A DNA stretch of 64,000 bases. It comes from Niastella sp. OAS944 (lineage in GTDB: Bacteria > Bacteroidota > Bacteroidia > Chitinophagales > Chitinophagaceae). Position numbers and translations under genes: made by a program. How positions within the stretch are numbered: the first letter of the stretch is position 1; every line of letters starts with the position of its first letter. Shown piece after piece: positions 8,333 through 16,518 of this stretch. The notes beneath the pieces are model-generated. The model ran no database searches. It had not been told where the DNA came from and worked only from the letters and a program-made list of their open reading frames with translations. The stretch is from the NCBI GenBank assembly GCA_024809215.1, contig JANUBW010000001.1, positions 1,302,001 through 1,366,000 of the forward strand, in the 5' to 3' direction.

Positions 8333-8502
8333 CGTGAAACGGCAAACGTGAAACGTGAAATAGCTCGCGAATTTTCTAACTAATACCTGATCTTGCGCTG
8401 CCAGAAGTTCAAGCTGATGGCTGATTTAGTGGGACCGAATTTAGTTATGAGGCAGAGCATTGAGCTTTCACGTTTGCCGTTTCACGTTTCACGTTTGCTG
8501 CC
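8333..8502. repeat. Facing CGTGAAACGGCAAA repeats with about 90-bp spacer
   Basis: The arm at 8333-8370 (CGTGAAAC, GGCAAACGTGAAAC and variants, ending TAGCTCGCGA) is mirrored by 8462-8502 (GAGCTTTCACGTTTGCCG and variants). It fills most of the 355-bp space between the divergent GH12 and TSUP genes. Related arrays lie at 26271, 57052 and 61290. Confidence 0.7.
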
Positions 8503-8571
8503 TTCTATGAATATACTCACCCCCCACCACAATGAGGGTAGTGAAATGTTTATAATAAGGGGGGCGATTGT

Positions 8572-8579
8572 TATATTTG
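8572..8579 (+). promoter_or_regulatory. Candidate -7 box of the TSUP transporter gene
   Basis: TATATTTG is an exact TAnnTTTG match 28 bp before the ATG at 8608. A -33 TTG is not obvious. Confidence 0.4.
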
Positions 8580-8607
8580 GCTTTTTTTATAATTATACCA
8601 ATCACAC

Positions 8608-9360
8608 ATGGGATTGTTTGATGCGTACTCCTTCACCAGCCTGATACTGATAGCGCTGTCGGCTTTTATTATCGGACTTTCAAAAGCCGGGCTTAAAGGC
8701 ATCGATATGCTGAACGTAACCATAATGACCATTGTGTTTGGCGGAAAGGCCTCAACCGGTATTGTGCTGCCTTTGTTATGTGTGGCCGATATTCTGGCCG
8801 TAAAATATTACCATCGCCATGCACAATGGCCGCATGTAATAAAGCTGATGCCATGGATGGTCATTGGCATTCTGGTGGGGGTGTTTGTGGGAAAAGATCT
8901 GAATGAAGCCATTTTCAGAAAAGTAATGGCCACCATCATTGTGCTCACCGTGGTGATCATACTTATAATAGAGTTCCGCAAAACAATGGTGGTGCCGGGC
9001 AACAAATTATTTACAGCAGGTATGGGTCTTGTTTCGGGGTTTACCACCATGTTGGGCAACCTGGCCGGCGCATTTTCCAATATCTATTTTTTGGCCATGC
9101 GTTTGCCCAAGAATGATTTTATTGGCACCGGCGCCTGGATCTTTCTTATCATCAACCTGTTTAAACTACCCTTTCAGGTATTTTACTGGAAGAACATTAC
9201 CACCAGCTCCCTGTTAACTGATCTGGCACTGGTGCCATTTCTGGTACTCGGTTTCTGGTGCGGTATAAAACTGGTGGCCCGCATAAAAGACGATCTGTAC
9301 CGCCAGGTGGTGATCGTGCTCACACTGATAGGCGCCATATTCATCTTTTTAAAACGATAA
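8608..9360 (+). CDS. TSUP (TauE/SafE) family membrane transporter
   Basis: A 250-residue, very hydrophobic protein with about eight membrane segments and the duplicated topology of the TSUP family (GLSKAGLKG near the N-terminus, GMGLVSGFTTMLGNLAG at the half-way repeat, and a charged end). Family members export sulfite, sulfoacetate or related small sulfur/organic anions across the inner membrane. The substrate cannot be told from sequence, and no sulfur-metabolism gene adjoins it. It is monocistronic and converges with the response regulator, with only two bases between stop codons. Confidence 0.85.
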   Translation: MGLFDAYSFTSLILIALSAFIIGLSKAGLKGIDMLNVTIMTIVFGGKASTGIVLPLLCVADILAVKYYHRHAQWPHVIKLMPWMVIGILVGVFVGKDLNEAIFRKVMATIIVLTVVIILIIEFRKTMVVPGNKLFTAGMGLVSGFTTMLGNLAGAFSNIYFLAMRLPKNDFIGTGAWIFLIINLFKLPFQVFYWKNITTSSLLTDLALVPFLVLGFWCGIKLVARIKDDLYRQVVIVLTLIGAIFIFLKR

Positions 9361-9362
9361 GG

Positions 9363-9749
9363 TTACCTACCCTCCAATGCTACTACTAACGCTTTTTTCA
9401 ATTGATCAACGGTAGCATCTTTTGAAAGAAAACCATCTGCACCAATTTGTTTGGCTTTACTTATAAACGCTTTACTATTATGCATGGAGAAAAAAACGAT
9501 CTTTATTTGAGGCCAGTCCTTTTTTAAGTTAGCAGCCGTTTCAAATCCATCCATCACCGGCATATTGATATCGAGCAAAACAACATCGGGCGGTGCAGGT
9601 AATTTAGGCAATTGTTCAAGGAAGTCTTTCCCGTTCTCTGCATCAAGTACCACTTTATACCCCAGTAATGTCAACCGTAACGACATTGCCTGGCGTAACA
9701 TCAAATGATCATCTATAATAGCAATTGTGTTCAACTTTGCATTTTCCAT
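9363..9749 (-). CDS. Receiver-only response regulator
   Basis: A 128-residue, single receiver domain with acidic pocket Asp 13/Asp 14, phosphoacceptor Asp 60 (LLDINMP) and Lys 110 (SKDA). The sequence resembles receivers of NarL/LuxR-type regulators, but the DNA-binding domain is absent and the protein ends after helix 5, so it is not a truncation artefact of a nearby frame. It may act as a phosphate sink or by protein contact. It could pair with the NarL-type kinase at 1-1410, which is inference. A hairpin (TACCATTTGAT with ATCAATGGTA, 9792-9816) lies about 45 bp before the start. Confidence 0.85.
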   Translation of the reverse strand: MENAKLNTIAIIDDHLMLRQAMSLRLTLLGYKVVLDAENGKDFLEQLPKLPAPPDVVLLDINMPVMDGFETAANLKKDWPQIKIVFFSMHNSKAFISKAKQIGADGFLSKDATVDQLKKALVVALEGR

Positions 9750-10334
9750 AGCTACACTTCAATAATTTATTAAGGCAATTAAAACCCTGCTTACCATTTG
9801 ATAAATATCAATGGTAGTAATGTGTATACTGTAAATAAAAAAAGAATAGACTACACCAGGGATTAAATAAACCGGTTCAGGGCTAGTATAGGGTTGCCAC
9901 AAACGACCGGCAATACAAGTATTCTAAGGGTGAAAGAATCAACAGGCAGAAGTAATGTTAATCGCGTTTTAACAACATATCAACGCCTTTCGGTTTGCAT
10001 GCGAAATTAATTTAATAATTGCAAGACTAACAAATATGGATGTGTGTAATTATTAAAATGTTTATATTTTTTACACAGCTAAATACTTCTATTTATTTTC
10101 CGGTATAACCGAATTGTTCAGGATCAATACAATCACATCTGCTGTATTATATGCTTAACCGAATTTGCTGTACTTGAATATTACACCTGCCATATGGCAT
10201 TAATGGTTAAAGCATAGCTTTTTCATAGCCCAAATCAATTACTGCATAAAACAAGCCATTTAGTCACCTATTAACAAATATTCCATTTTGAAATTTCCTT
10301 TATTATCTTCACGCCAAATATTTACCCCATCCCA
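9750..10334. other. Intergenic region with one palindrome
   Basis: AT-rich spacer between divergent genes. The only distinct structure is the imperfect palindrome at 9792-9816. No reading frame or clear promoter pair was found before the lipoprotein at 10335. Confidence 0.5.
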
Positions 10335-11303
10335 ATGAAAAAAACAGTTTGCGCACTGCTGCTGGCAGTTGTTTGTTTTGGTTGTGGCGGGCCCGATGCA
10401 AAGGACCCCGTAAAAGATGCTCCTAAAAAATCGGCCAATGCTACCAACAAACCACCATTATTTCAATACGGCAACCCCGTTTTGTTGCAATACGACCGCT
10501 ATGTTGACGGGCTCGATACCCAGTTAGTTGAGATGAGCATGCAGGCAGTGGATACTTTTAAAAGCTTTTTCAAAAACCAGCCTGCCGAAGTTTGCGATAC
10601 CGCATTGTATATTTTCAAACAGTTTCACCAACGGCTGGCAATATATACATACGAACATATGGAAGCCGACTCATTAAACTATGAGCAGATCCTGTATGAA
10701 AAAGATGAGAACGGTAAACCTTATAAGCTTTCGCAAAAACAAATAGCCCGCAAAAAGGCACTTGATCAAAATGGCTTTTTCCTTGCCTCGTCAGAAGGCC
10801 AGATATTTATTGACCCCGATCAGCAATTTACTGCAACGAACTTTGGCAAGTACGTTTCTGCACCCATGAAGCAATACATTACGCAATTAGGTAAAGAACA
10901 GATAAGCGGATTTGAGAATGATGCCGGCTTAACCATTGAAGCAAAAGAACTGGCAGAGCGAGCTATTTGGTGGGAGAACTTTTCCAAATCAATTGAGAAC
11001 ACCAGATTCCTGTATGCAAAAGAGGCGGCTAACCAGGCCAGGTACATGTTGTACACAGTAATGGAAGGTATGGATAACACTCCTGTGGCTGATTATATCA
11101 GCGATAGCACTGGTCCTGCTGCCATTCAGTTATCAGAATATTTCAACACCACCTGGTCGTATTTGAAAGAAAAGTACCCTTCTGCAAAGACTACACAGTT
11201 GGTTGTGCCTTATTATGATGCCTACCTGAAAAAAGATTCTGTAGCCATCAGCCAGGTGCACGAGAAGTTTAAGAAGGAGTATAAGTCGCCGTGGGAAGAG
11301 TAG
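10335..11303 (+). CDS. Hypothetical lipoprotein, 322 aa
   Basis: The product has a lipoprotein signal with lipobox CFGC (Cys 17), so it should be lipid-anchored in the cell envelope. The rest is mainly alpha-helical, acidic and lysine-rich, with no motif I can name. A segment around residues 95-160 (YTYEHMEADSLNYEQILYEKDENGKPYKLSQ) and the end (KKEYKSPWEE) show no catalytic pattern. It is monocistronic and followed by a good terminator. Function unknown; the gene call itself is strong because of the signal, the length and normal codon use. Confidence 0.75.
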   Translation: MKKTVCALLLAVVCFGCGGPDAKDPVKDAPKKSANATNKPPLFQYGNPVLLQYDRYVDGLDTQLVEMSMQAVDTFKSFFKNQPAEVCDTALYIFKQFHQRLAIYTYEHMEADSLNYEQILYEKDENGKPYKLSQKQIARKKALDQNGFFLASSEGQIFIDPDQQFTATNFGKYVSAPMKQYITQLGKEQISGFENDAGLTIEAKELAERAIWWENFSKSIENTRFLYAKEAANQARYMLYTVMEGMDNTPVADYISDSTGPAAIQLSEYFNTTWSYLKEKYPSAKTTQLVVPYYDAYLKKDSVAISQVHEKFKKEYKSPWEE

Positions 11304-11307
11304 ATGA

Positions 11308-11420
11308 AGGTTGACGAGTTGACAGGTTAACACGTTGACAAGTTACCTATGTGCAACAGATTGAGTAATGGTTAATGGTTGATATGTTGATAATGGTGAT
11401 AGAGTTGATAGAGGTAGAAT
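11308..11420. repeat. GTTGAC/GTTGAT degenerate repeat array
   Basis: Words GTTGACGA, GTTGACAG, GTTAACAC, GTTGACAA, then GTTGATAT, GTTGATAA and GTTGATAG. Read backwards it is nearly the same composite as 26420-26526. Confidence 0.65.
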
Positions 11421-11443
11421 ACAACTTATTGATAAATTACATG

Positions 11444-11474
11444 ACTGATCCCACCTTTGGCGGGATCAGTTTTT
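11444..11474 (+). terminator. Intrinsic terminator of the 322-aa lipoprotein gene
   Basis: ACTGATCCC (11444-11452) pairs with GGGATCAGT (11462-11470) and is followed by TTTTT. It lies 140 bp after the stop, beyond the GTTGAC repeats. Confidence 0.8.
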
Positions 11475-11510
11475 ATCAGGCTGTTCGCCGCTAAGCGTCA
11501 GCGCAGGCGG

Positions 11511-11590
11511 AAAAACTAAAAACTGAGAACTGAGAACTGAGAACTGAGAACTATGAACTGAACAACTGAATAACTGAATAACTCAATAAC
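11511..11590. repeat. Degenerate GAACTGA tandem array
   Basis: About ten variants of the 7-bp word GAACTGA, shading into GAATAAC. It runs into the 3' end of the MocR gene, whose stop at 11583-11585 lies within it. Confidence 0.75.
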
Positions 11591-13064
11591 CACAGTCCTT
11601 TAATACCCTCCGCAAAATTTCAACACAATCTTCTAACTCATCAGGCGTTGAAGACGCAAATCCTAATCGCGTAGCATTCAGTACCGGCAACACGTCATCA
11701 TTTCTATAGCCGGGCGAAAAGAACAGATCATACTTCAGGGCCTTTTGAGCAAGGATGTTTAAATCAATCGATGGATCAAAATGTGTCCACACTGCCATAC
11801 CACCCACCGGCACCTGAAATTGTATATGCTCGCTGAGTTCATTCTTTAACAACTCACAAAACACATCGCGCCGCTGGCGGTAGGTACGCATACTCTTTCG
11901 CAGGTATCGCTGTATAATACCATTCTGCAACAACTCGGCAATGGCATTTTCTAACATATTATCACCCTGCCGGTCAATGATGCGACGCAATTGCCCCAGG
12001 TGACGGATCACATTTTCCGAAGCCACCAAATAGCCTACCCGAAAAGCCGGTGAAATACTTTTTGTAAAAGAACCACAATACAACACCATACCCGCTTTAT
12101 CGGCACTGGCCAATGGCAACAGCGGCTTGCTGAGGTAATGAAAATCGTAATCATAATCATCTTCGAAGATGATAAAGCCAAACTGCTCGGCCAACCGAAG
12201 TAGTTCAATGCGGCGGTCGGCCCTTAAAGCTGTAGTTGTTGGGTAGAAATGATGCGAGGTCACATACACCATACGTACCCGCTGTTTGCGGCAAATATCT
12301 GCCAGCGCTTCTACAACAATGCCATGCTCATCAACCGGTATTTTTATAAGTTGGGTGCCAGCCTGCAAAAAATTCATATTGGCGCCGTTGTAATTCAACT
12401 CCCCTACTACTGCAATATCGCCTGGTTGTAAAAAAGCGGTACACGAAAGATACAAACCCATCACCGTACCACGGGTAATTATGATATTCTCTGCCGTTAC
12501 CTTTAACCCGCGGGTATCGTTCAAATAATCGGCCAGTACCTGGCGCAACCACAGCGAGCCCAATGTATCGCCATAACCTAAACGAACATAAGGATTGCCG
12601 GTAAGCAGTTGACTGCGGTATGCGCGCGCCAGTTCTTCCAAAGGCGCAAGCCGCGAATCGGGAAACCCATCATCCAAATGGTATTTGTGCTTCGACCATA
12701 CTGTCGGTTTTTCAAGATGCGGTGCCGCATCAAACTCAAACCCGGCTACATGCGCTGGGTTAATGGGTTTGGTAGCCCCCTTCAGCAAACTGCGCGGATG
12801 TATTTCCGGTAAGTGTTTGGCAACATAAGTACCGCTGCCGGTACGGCTTTCGAGCCAGCCCTGGGCCAGCAGTTCATCATAAGCCTGAATTACAGTTTTG
12901 CGATGCACCTGCACCCAGTTGGCCATTTGGCGTGTGCTGGGCAGGCGATGCCCTGCCTGTAAATTGCCTTCTTTTATAAATACCATTAACTGGTTGGCAA
13001 TCTGTAGGTATACAGGTTGTATACTGTCTTTATCTATCGAAATAAGGGTTGAAAGTGCCTGCAT
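11583..13064 (-). CDS. MocR/PdxR-type regulator (GntR HTH plus aminotransferase)
   Basis: A 493-residue fusion: a GntR winged helix (about residues 12-80, LPSTRQMANW and TGSGTYVAKH) and a fold-type I aminotransferase-like domain (about 110-485). The PLP-binding residues are intact: Asp 303 in EDDYDYDF and Lys 335 in GSFTKSISP. Members sense PLP or amino acids and often control vitamin B6 or amino-acid genes. It is divergent from the flavin-binding protein at 13152, with 87 bp between starts, which fits shared regulation of that gene. The effector is not evident from sequence. Confidence 0.9.
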   Translation of the reverse strand: MQALSTLISIDKDSIQPVYLQIANQLMVFIKEGNLQAGHRLPSTRQMANWVQVHRKTVIQAYDELLAQGWLESRTGSGTYVAKHLPEIHPRSLLKGATKPINPAHVAGFEFDAAPHLEKPTVWSKHKYHLDDGFPDSRLAPLEELARAYRSQLLTGNPYVRLGYGDTLGSLWLRQVLADYLNDTRGLKVTAENIIITRGTVMGLYLSCTAFLQPGDIAVVGELNYNGANMNFLQAGTQLIKIPVDEHGIVVEALADICRKQRVRMVYVTSHHFYPTTTALRADRRIELLRLAEQFGFIIFEDDYDYDFHYLSKPLLPLASADKAGMVLYCGSFTKSISPAFRVGYLVASENVIRHLGQLRRIIDRQGDNMLENAIAELLQNGIIQRYLRKSMRTYRQRRDVFCELLKNELSEHIQFQVPVGGMAVWTHFDPSIDLNILAQKALKYDLFFSPGYRNDDVLPVLNATRLGFASSTPDELEDCVEILRRVLKDCGY

Positions 13065-13151
13065 GGTAAAAAGTGGACTACCGGCTTTATAAAAACCGGA
13101 TGATTATCCCCATCCAATAAAGGTACAATTTTGTAAAAAAACCAAGCAACC

Positions 13152-13790
13152 ATGGCTCCACAATCTCATCTTATTCCCAGCAGGTCGGCCAAAAGAGCGC
13201 ATTATGATAAAGAGACCATTTACCCCATTTTAGACGAAGCGCTTTTCTGCACAATTAGTTATGTATATGAAAACAAACCATTTTCAATTCCCACCGCTTT
13301 TGTGCGATATGAGAACAAATTGTACATCCACGGTTCGGTGGGCAGTCATTTTATTTGGGAATTGGAAAAAGGCATACCCGTTTGCATTTCGGTAACGCTG
13401 CTCGATGCCCTGGTGGTTGCCAAATCGGCCTTTTCTCATTCGGTAAATTACCGCTCGGTGGTACTTTTTTCACAAGGCGTTAAAATTGAAGAACCACAAT
13501 TGAAATTCGATGTACTGGAATGGCTTACTAATAAAATAGTACCTAACAGCTGGGATTACCTGCGGCCGATGAAAGAAAATGAAGTGAAGAAAACAACTGT
13601 GATCGCTTTTGATATTGATGAAGCCTCTGCAAAAATACGCACAGGTATGCCCAATGATGAAGCGGAAGACAAACCATTACCCATTTGGTCGGGCATTATT
13701 CCTATTGAAACCATTCGCCGCGATCCGCAACCCGATGAGTTGAGTGTAGATATTCCAATGCCCGCACACTTGTTACCAGGCGCTAAATAA
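13152..13790 (+). CDS. Pyridoxamine-5'-phosphate-oxidase-like flavin-binding protein
   Basis: A 212-residue split-barrel FMN-binding protein of the PNPOx-like superfamily (FCTISYVYENKPFSIPTAFVRY, LYIHGSVGSHF, CISVTLLDALVVAKSAFSHSVNYRSV). Members bind FMN or F420 and act as oxidases or as flavin-binding antioxidants. It is longer than the minimal fold by a C-terminal tail ending in HLLPGAK. The divergent MocR regulator is the usual genomic partner and probably controls it. Whether it acts on a B6 vitamer is unproven; it is not a canonical PdxH. Confidence 0.85.
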   Translation: MAPQSHLIPSRSAKRAHYDKETIYPILDEALFCTISYVYENKPFSIPTAFVRYENKLYIHGSVGSHFIWELEKGIPVCISVTLLDALVVAKSAFSHSVNYRSVVLFSQGVKIEEPQLKFDVLEWLTNKIVPNSWDYLRPMKENEVKKTTVIAFDIDEASAKIRTGMPNDEAEDKPLPIWSGIIPIETIRRDPQPDELSVDIPMPAHLLPGAK

Positions 13791-13866
13791 TTTACTCCTG
13801 TTTCAGGCTTATAACAGGATTCAACATAGCGATTTTGATACAACTGCTGTTCAGTATTGAAGAACA

Positions 13867-14934
13867 TCACACTTTATTGGGCACTGGTTTTACCGGCGCT
13901 TCCACTACGGGTGCGGTTACTGGTATTTTATTCCGCTGGCGGTATAATATAAAACCATAGGCAAACATAGAAAGGGCCACAATGGCAATAAGCACACTCC
14001 ATTTTTTGCTGCTGTTATCAAGCGAATGTTTGCTATCGTTATACCTGTCAACCGTTAATAATTGTTCACCATTCATGGTAAGGCTATAGGTGTAGATGGT
14101 TGTCCACTCGTAGTGTTTTTCAAAATAACCCGGTACTTCGGTTTTTGTGATCTTTACCGCGTATTCATGTTTAAGAATGCTCACTTCAACCGGTGTTCCC
14201 TTTGTTGCTTCTTTCAATTTATTTTGACTGATAGAATTAAAACCCACACCATCTATATGAAAGTTAATACCGGGATATTCCAGCAAATACAATTGCATAT
14301 AACTATATGCATTCCTGTTGGTAGGTCCTTTTATTTCCGGCGGCATGCTCAAACGGCCGGTTAAGGTTATCAACTTGCTTCCGTCTATCGAAAATTCAGG
14401 TAAGATGATTGATTTGATGGTAAAACCAAACAGAAAAGCGCCTGCTACCATCAGCAACACCCCCACCCCTCTGTTCTCATATTTTGAATGGCGAGTAATG
14501 GGCAGATCGAACTTGCGTTTTATTTTCCATTTTAGCAATTGCTGTACGAGGTCAGCATAATTGTTGATCAGCGGTTCGGGCAACACCACATCTTCAGCCG
14601 ATGTTTTAAGAATTAAATAATTGATCTGTTTGCGGGTAGTTTCTGAAAACGCGGTTATATCGTCCTTATTGACCATACGAACAGAAAAACGCCATTTTAT
14701 AGTAAGCTGATCTTCATAAATATCAACGGCTTTAAAGCCTTGCATGGTTACCAGCAGAATAAAAAAGAAGAAAAGTGAAAGGCTGGTAGCGGCTACCAAT
14801 ACGTCAATTTGCACATGCCTGAACGCAAACGCATGCCGGAAAATAAAAAACGAAATAACCGACATCATGGCAAAAAGGATGAGGATCAAAAGCCATTGCC
14901 GGTTGTTAAAAGTACCTTTTGATATTGGCGCCAT
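13867..14934 (-). CDS. Hypothetical membrane protein
   Basis: I start at the ATG at 14932-14934 (MAPISKGTF); a longer frame reaches 14973. Two membrane segments near residues 13-60 are followed by a PH-like segment (VDIYEDQLTIKW), a middle segment at about residues 150-170, a large exported or cytoplasmic beta-rich region, and a last membrane segment near residues 310-335 before a Pro/Lys tail. The order recalls bacterial PH-domain membrane proteins, but I cannot assign a family or function. It stands alone, converges with the flavin protein, and its upstream side carries the AAGTAGG repeat. Confidence 0.7.
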   Translation of the reverse strand: MAPISKGTFNNRQWLLILILFAMMSVISFFIFRHAFAFRHVQIDVLVAATSLSLFFFFILLVTMQGFKAVDIYEDQLTIKWRFSVRMVNKDDITAFSETTRKQINYLILKTSAEDVVLPEPLINNYADLVQQLLKWKIKRKFDLPITRHSKYENRGVGVLLMVAGAFLFGFTIKSIILPEFSIDGSKLITLTGRLSMPPEIKGPTNRNAYSYMQLYLLEYPGINFHIDGVGFNSISQNKLKEATKGTPVEVSILKHEYAVKITKTEVPGYFEKHYEWTTIYTYSLTMNGEQLLTVDRYNDSKHSLDNSSKKWSVLIAIVALSMFAYGFILYRQRNKIPVTAPVVEAPVKPVPNKV

Positions 14935-15010
14935 GGTTGTAAAGTACTTTATCCCCCGCTTTTTTAAAAGCAAATGCCTGAAAAAAATTGTAACGGGGGA
15001 TAAAATACCG

Positions 15011-15108
15011 AAGTAAGAGGTAAGAAGTAGGAAGTAAGAAGATCCCTAATTTTGAACCCTCCTACTTCCGCCTTTGTATTTCCTACTTCTTACATCCTAC
15101 TTCATATT
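15011..15108. repeat. Facing AAGTAGG/CCTACTT repeats
   Basis: Arm 15011-15042 (AAGTAAGAGGTAAGAAGTAGG type words) faces arm 15058-15108 (CCTACTTCCG, CCTACTTCTTAC). It can fold into a long hairpin between two minus-strand genes. Confidence 0.7.
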
Positions 15109-15133
15109 CTTAAATTCCAGACCTTTCATTTAC

Positions 15134-16507
15134 TCACTTAACAAACTTTTGTACAACCTGGTGGCCATCCTTCGCATAAGCCAATATATACACGCCGGGC
15201 CTTAAAGAAGAAATATCAATCCGGTTCGAACCCGGCCTAAGCTGCAACACCTGCCGCCCCGTAATATCGTATATCCGTATCGGAACACCGGCCAGCCCCT
15301 GCGCTTCAAAGAATTTGATCTCCTGCTGCCCCGGCTGGTTCGAGATCCTTTCGGTGGTAGTTTGTACCCGCGCTGTTGCGGAACCTATCACCAGGGAAGA
15401 CACCTTATCGTTCCAGCCATCATCAACCAAACAGGCGTCACTGGTTGTTTTGCCAAGGGTGCTTCCGGCGTAATTGTCGTCCCAGTATAAGGTAACCGAA
15501 TAACCGCTTTCTACCGTCAGTGAGGAGATATCATCATTTAAAATACCATATGACCGCAGTTTGGTAAGCGTGTAGCTGCCAGCGGCCAGGCTAACCGCAT
15601 ACCCTGTATAATTACAATCTTTAAAGAACCGGGCAGCCGCAGTATTTACGGCCCCACCGCCAAATACCTTATTGATAGCGGCAGCATATGCCTCTGTGCC
15701 GGTAGTATTATCAAAGTCATCGTACAACCACATAAAACCACCGTCAACCCCGCAATTGTTCTTCCAGGTAGTTAACTGGCTTTGCACCTGGCTGGTTGTT
15801 TTTTCAGCATCCCACAAACCGGCATACACCGGTATGCTGCCGAAATTCCAGTTACAGGGATTGTTGCCTGCCCCACCAGCATAGCATTGCAGATCAACCC
15901 GGTCAACGGTACCGGGGCGTTGATTATTGGTATTGGTGGCAACGCCTGTCCAAAAGGAAGAAGCCGTATACGGCACCAACGATACCTTAAAGCCCAGATC
16001 ACTAAGCATTACTGCCAGGGCTGTGGCCGATGTTACATCGTAAGTGCTTTCATCGTCGAACCCAATAGCATCAAGTGCCGGAAAGGTATTTTTCAATGCC
16101 TGAAAATTGCGATAGAGAATACTGGTAGAGCCAGTGCCTTGCGAATTGATGAGGTTCCGTATGTTGGCAAAGGTAGAAGAGCCCCAGGCGCTTAAACAAA
16201 ACTCAACCCGGTTTATGCTGGTGGGCGCCGATTTCAATGACGCAATATCACCGGCAAAATTGGGATAAGCTGACGCACCTACATAAGCGCCGTTCTGCAC
16301 CAATGGGAACTCGGCATTAAAATTAAAATTACCACTGGCATCTATGTGAATGGTCCATACTACTACACATGTATAACCCGAACCTTTTAACTCACTTATT
16401 GAATAACTCCGGTTCTTGTATACAGGACCACCAGCGTAAATTCCTGAATTAGCCAGTAATGATTGAGTTAAACATATGAGCAGGCAAACGTTTATTATGT
16501 ATTTCAT
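15134..16507 (-). CDS. Secreted GH18-like protein with beta-gamma-crystallin and T9SS tail
   Basis: A signal peptide (residues 1-19) leads to a TIM-barrel-like domain (about 22-290). Its LDAIGFDDE stretch (Asp 146 to Glu 153) lines up with the GH18 catalytic DxxDxDxE motif, with the terminal Glu and preceding Asp kept but one Asp replaced by Gly. A beta-gamma-crystallin domain follows (about 296-383) with two Ca-binding motifs (NDDISS and NDKVSS), then a T9SS sorting domain to residue 457. It is probably a secreted enzyme acting on chitin, peptidoglycan or glycoprotein glycans; activity is uncertain. It lies 11 bp downstream of the metallopeptidase gene and shares its two C-terminal modules, so they likely form an operon. 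Confidence 0.75.
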   Translation of the reverse strand: MKYIINVCLLICLTQSLLANSGIYAGGPVYKNRSYSISELKGSGYTCVVVWTIHIDASGNFNFNAEFPLVQNGAYVGASAYPNFAGDIASLKSAPTSINRVEFCLSAWGSSTFANIRNLINSQGTGSTSILYRNFQALKNTFPALDAIGFDDESTYDVTSATALAVMLSDLGFKVSLVPYTASSFWTGVATNTNNQRPGTVDRVDLQCYAGGAGNNPCNWNFGSIPVYAGLWDAEKTTSQVQSQLTTWKNNCGVDGGFMWLYDDFDNTTGTEAYAAAINKVFGGGAVNTAAARFFKDCNYTGYAVSLAAGSYTLTKLRSYGILNDDISSLTVESGYSVTLYWDDNYAGSTLGKTTSDACLVDDGWNDKVSSLVIGSATARVQTTTERISNQPGQQEIKFFEAQGLAGVPIRIYDITGRQVLQLRPGSNRIDISSLRPGVYILAYAKDGHQVVQKFVK

Positions 16508-16518
16508 AATTGTAACTG

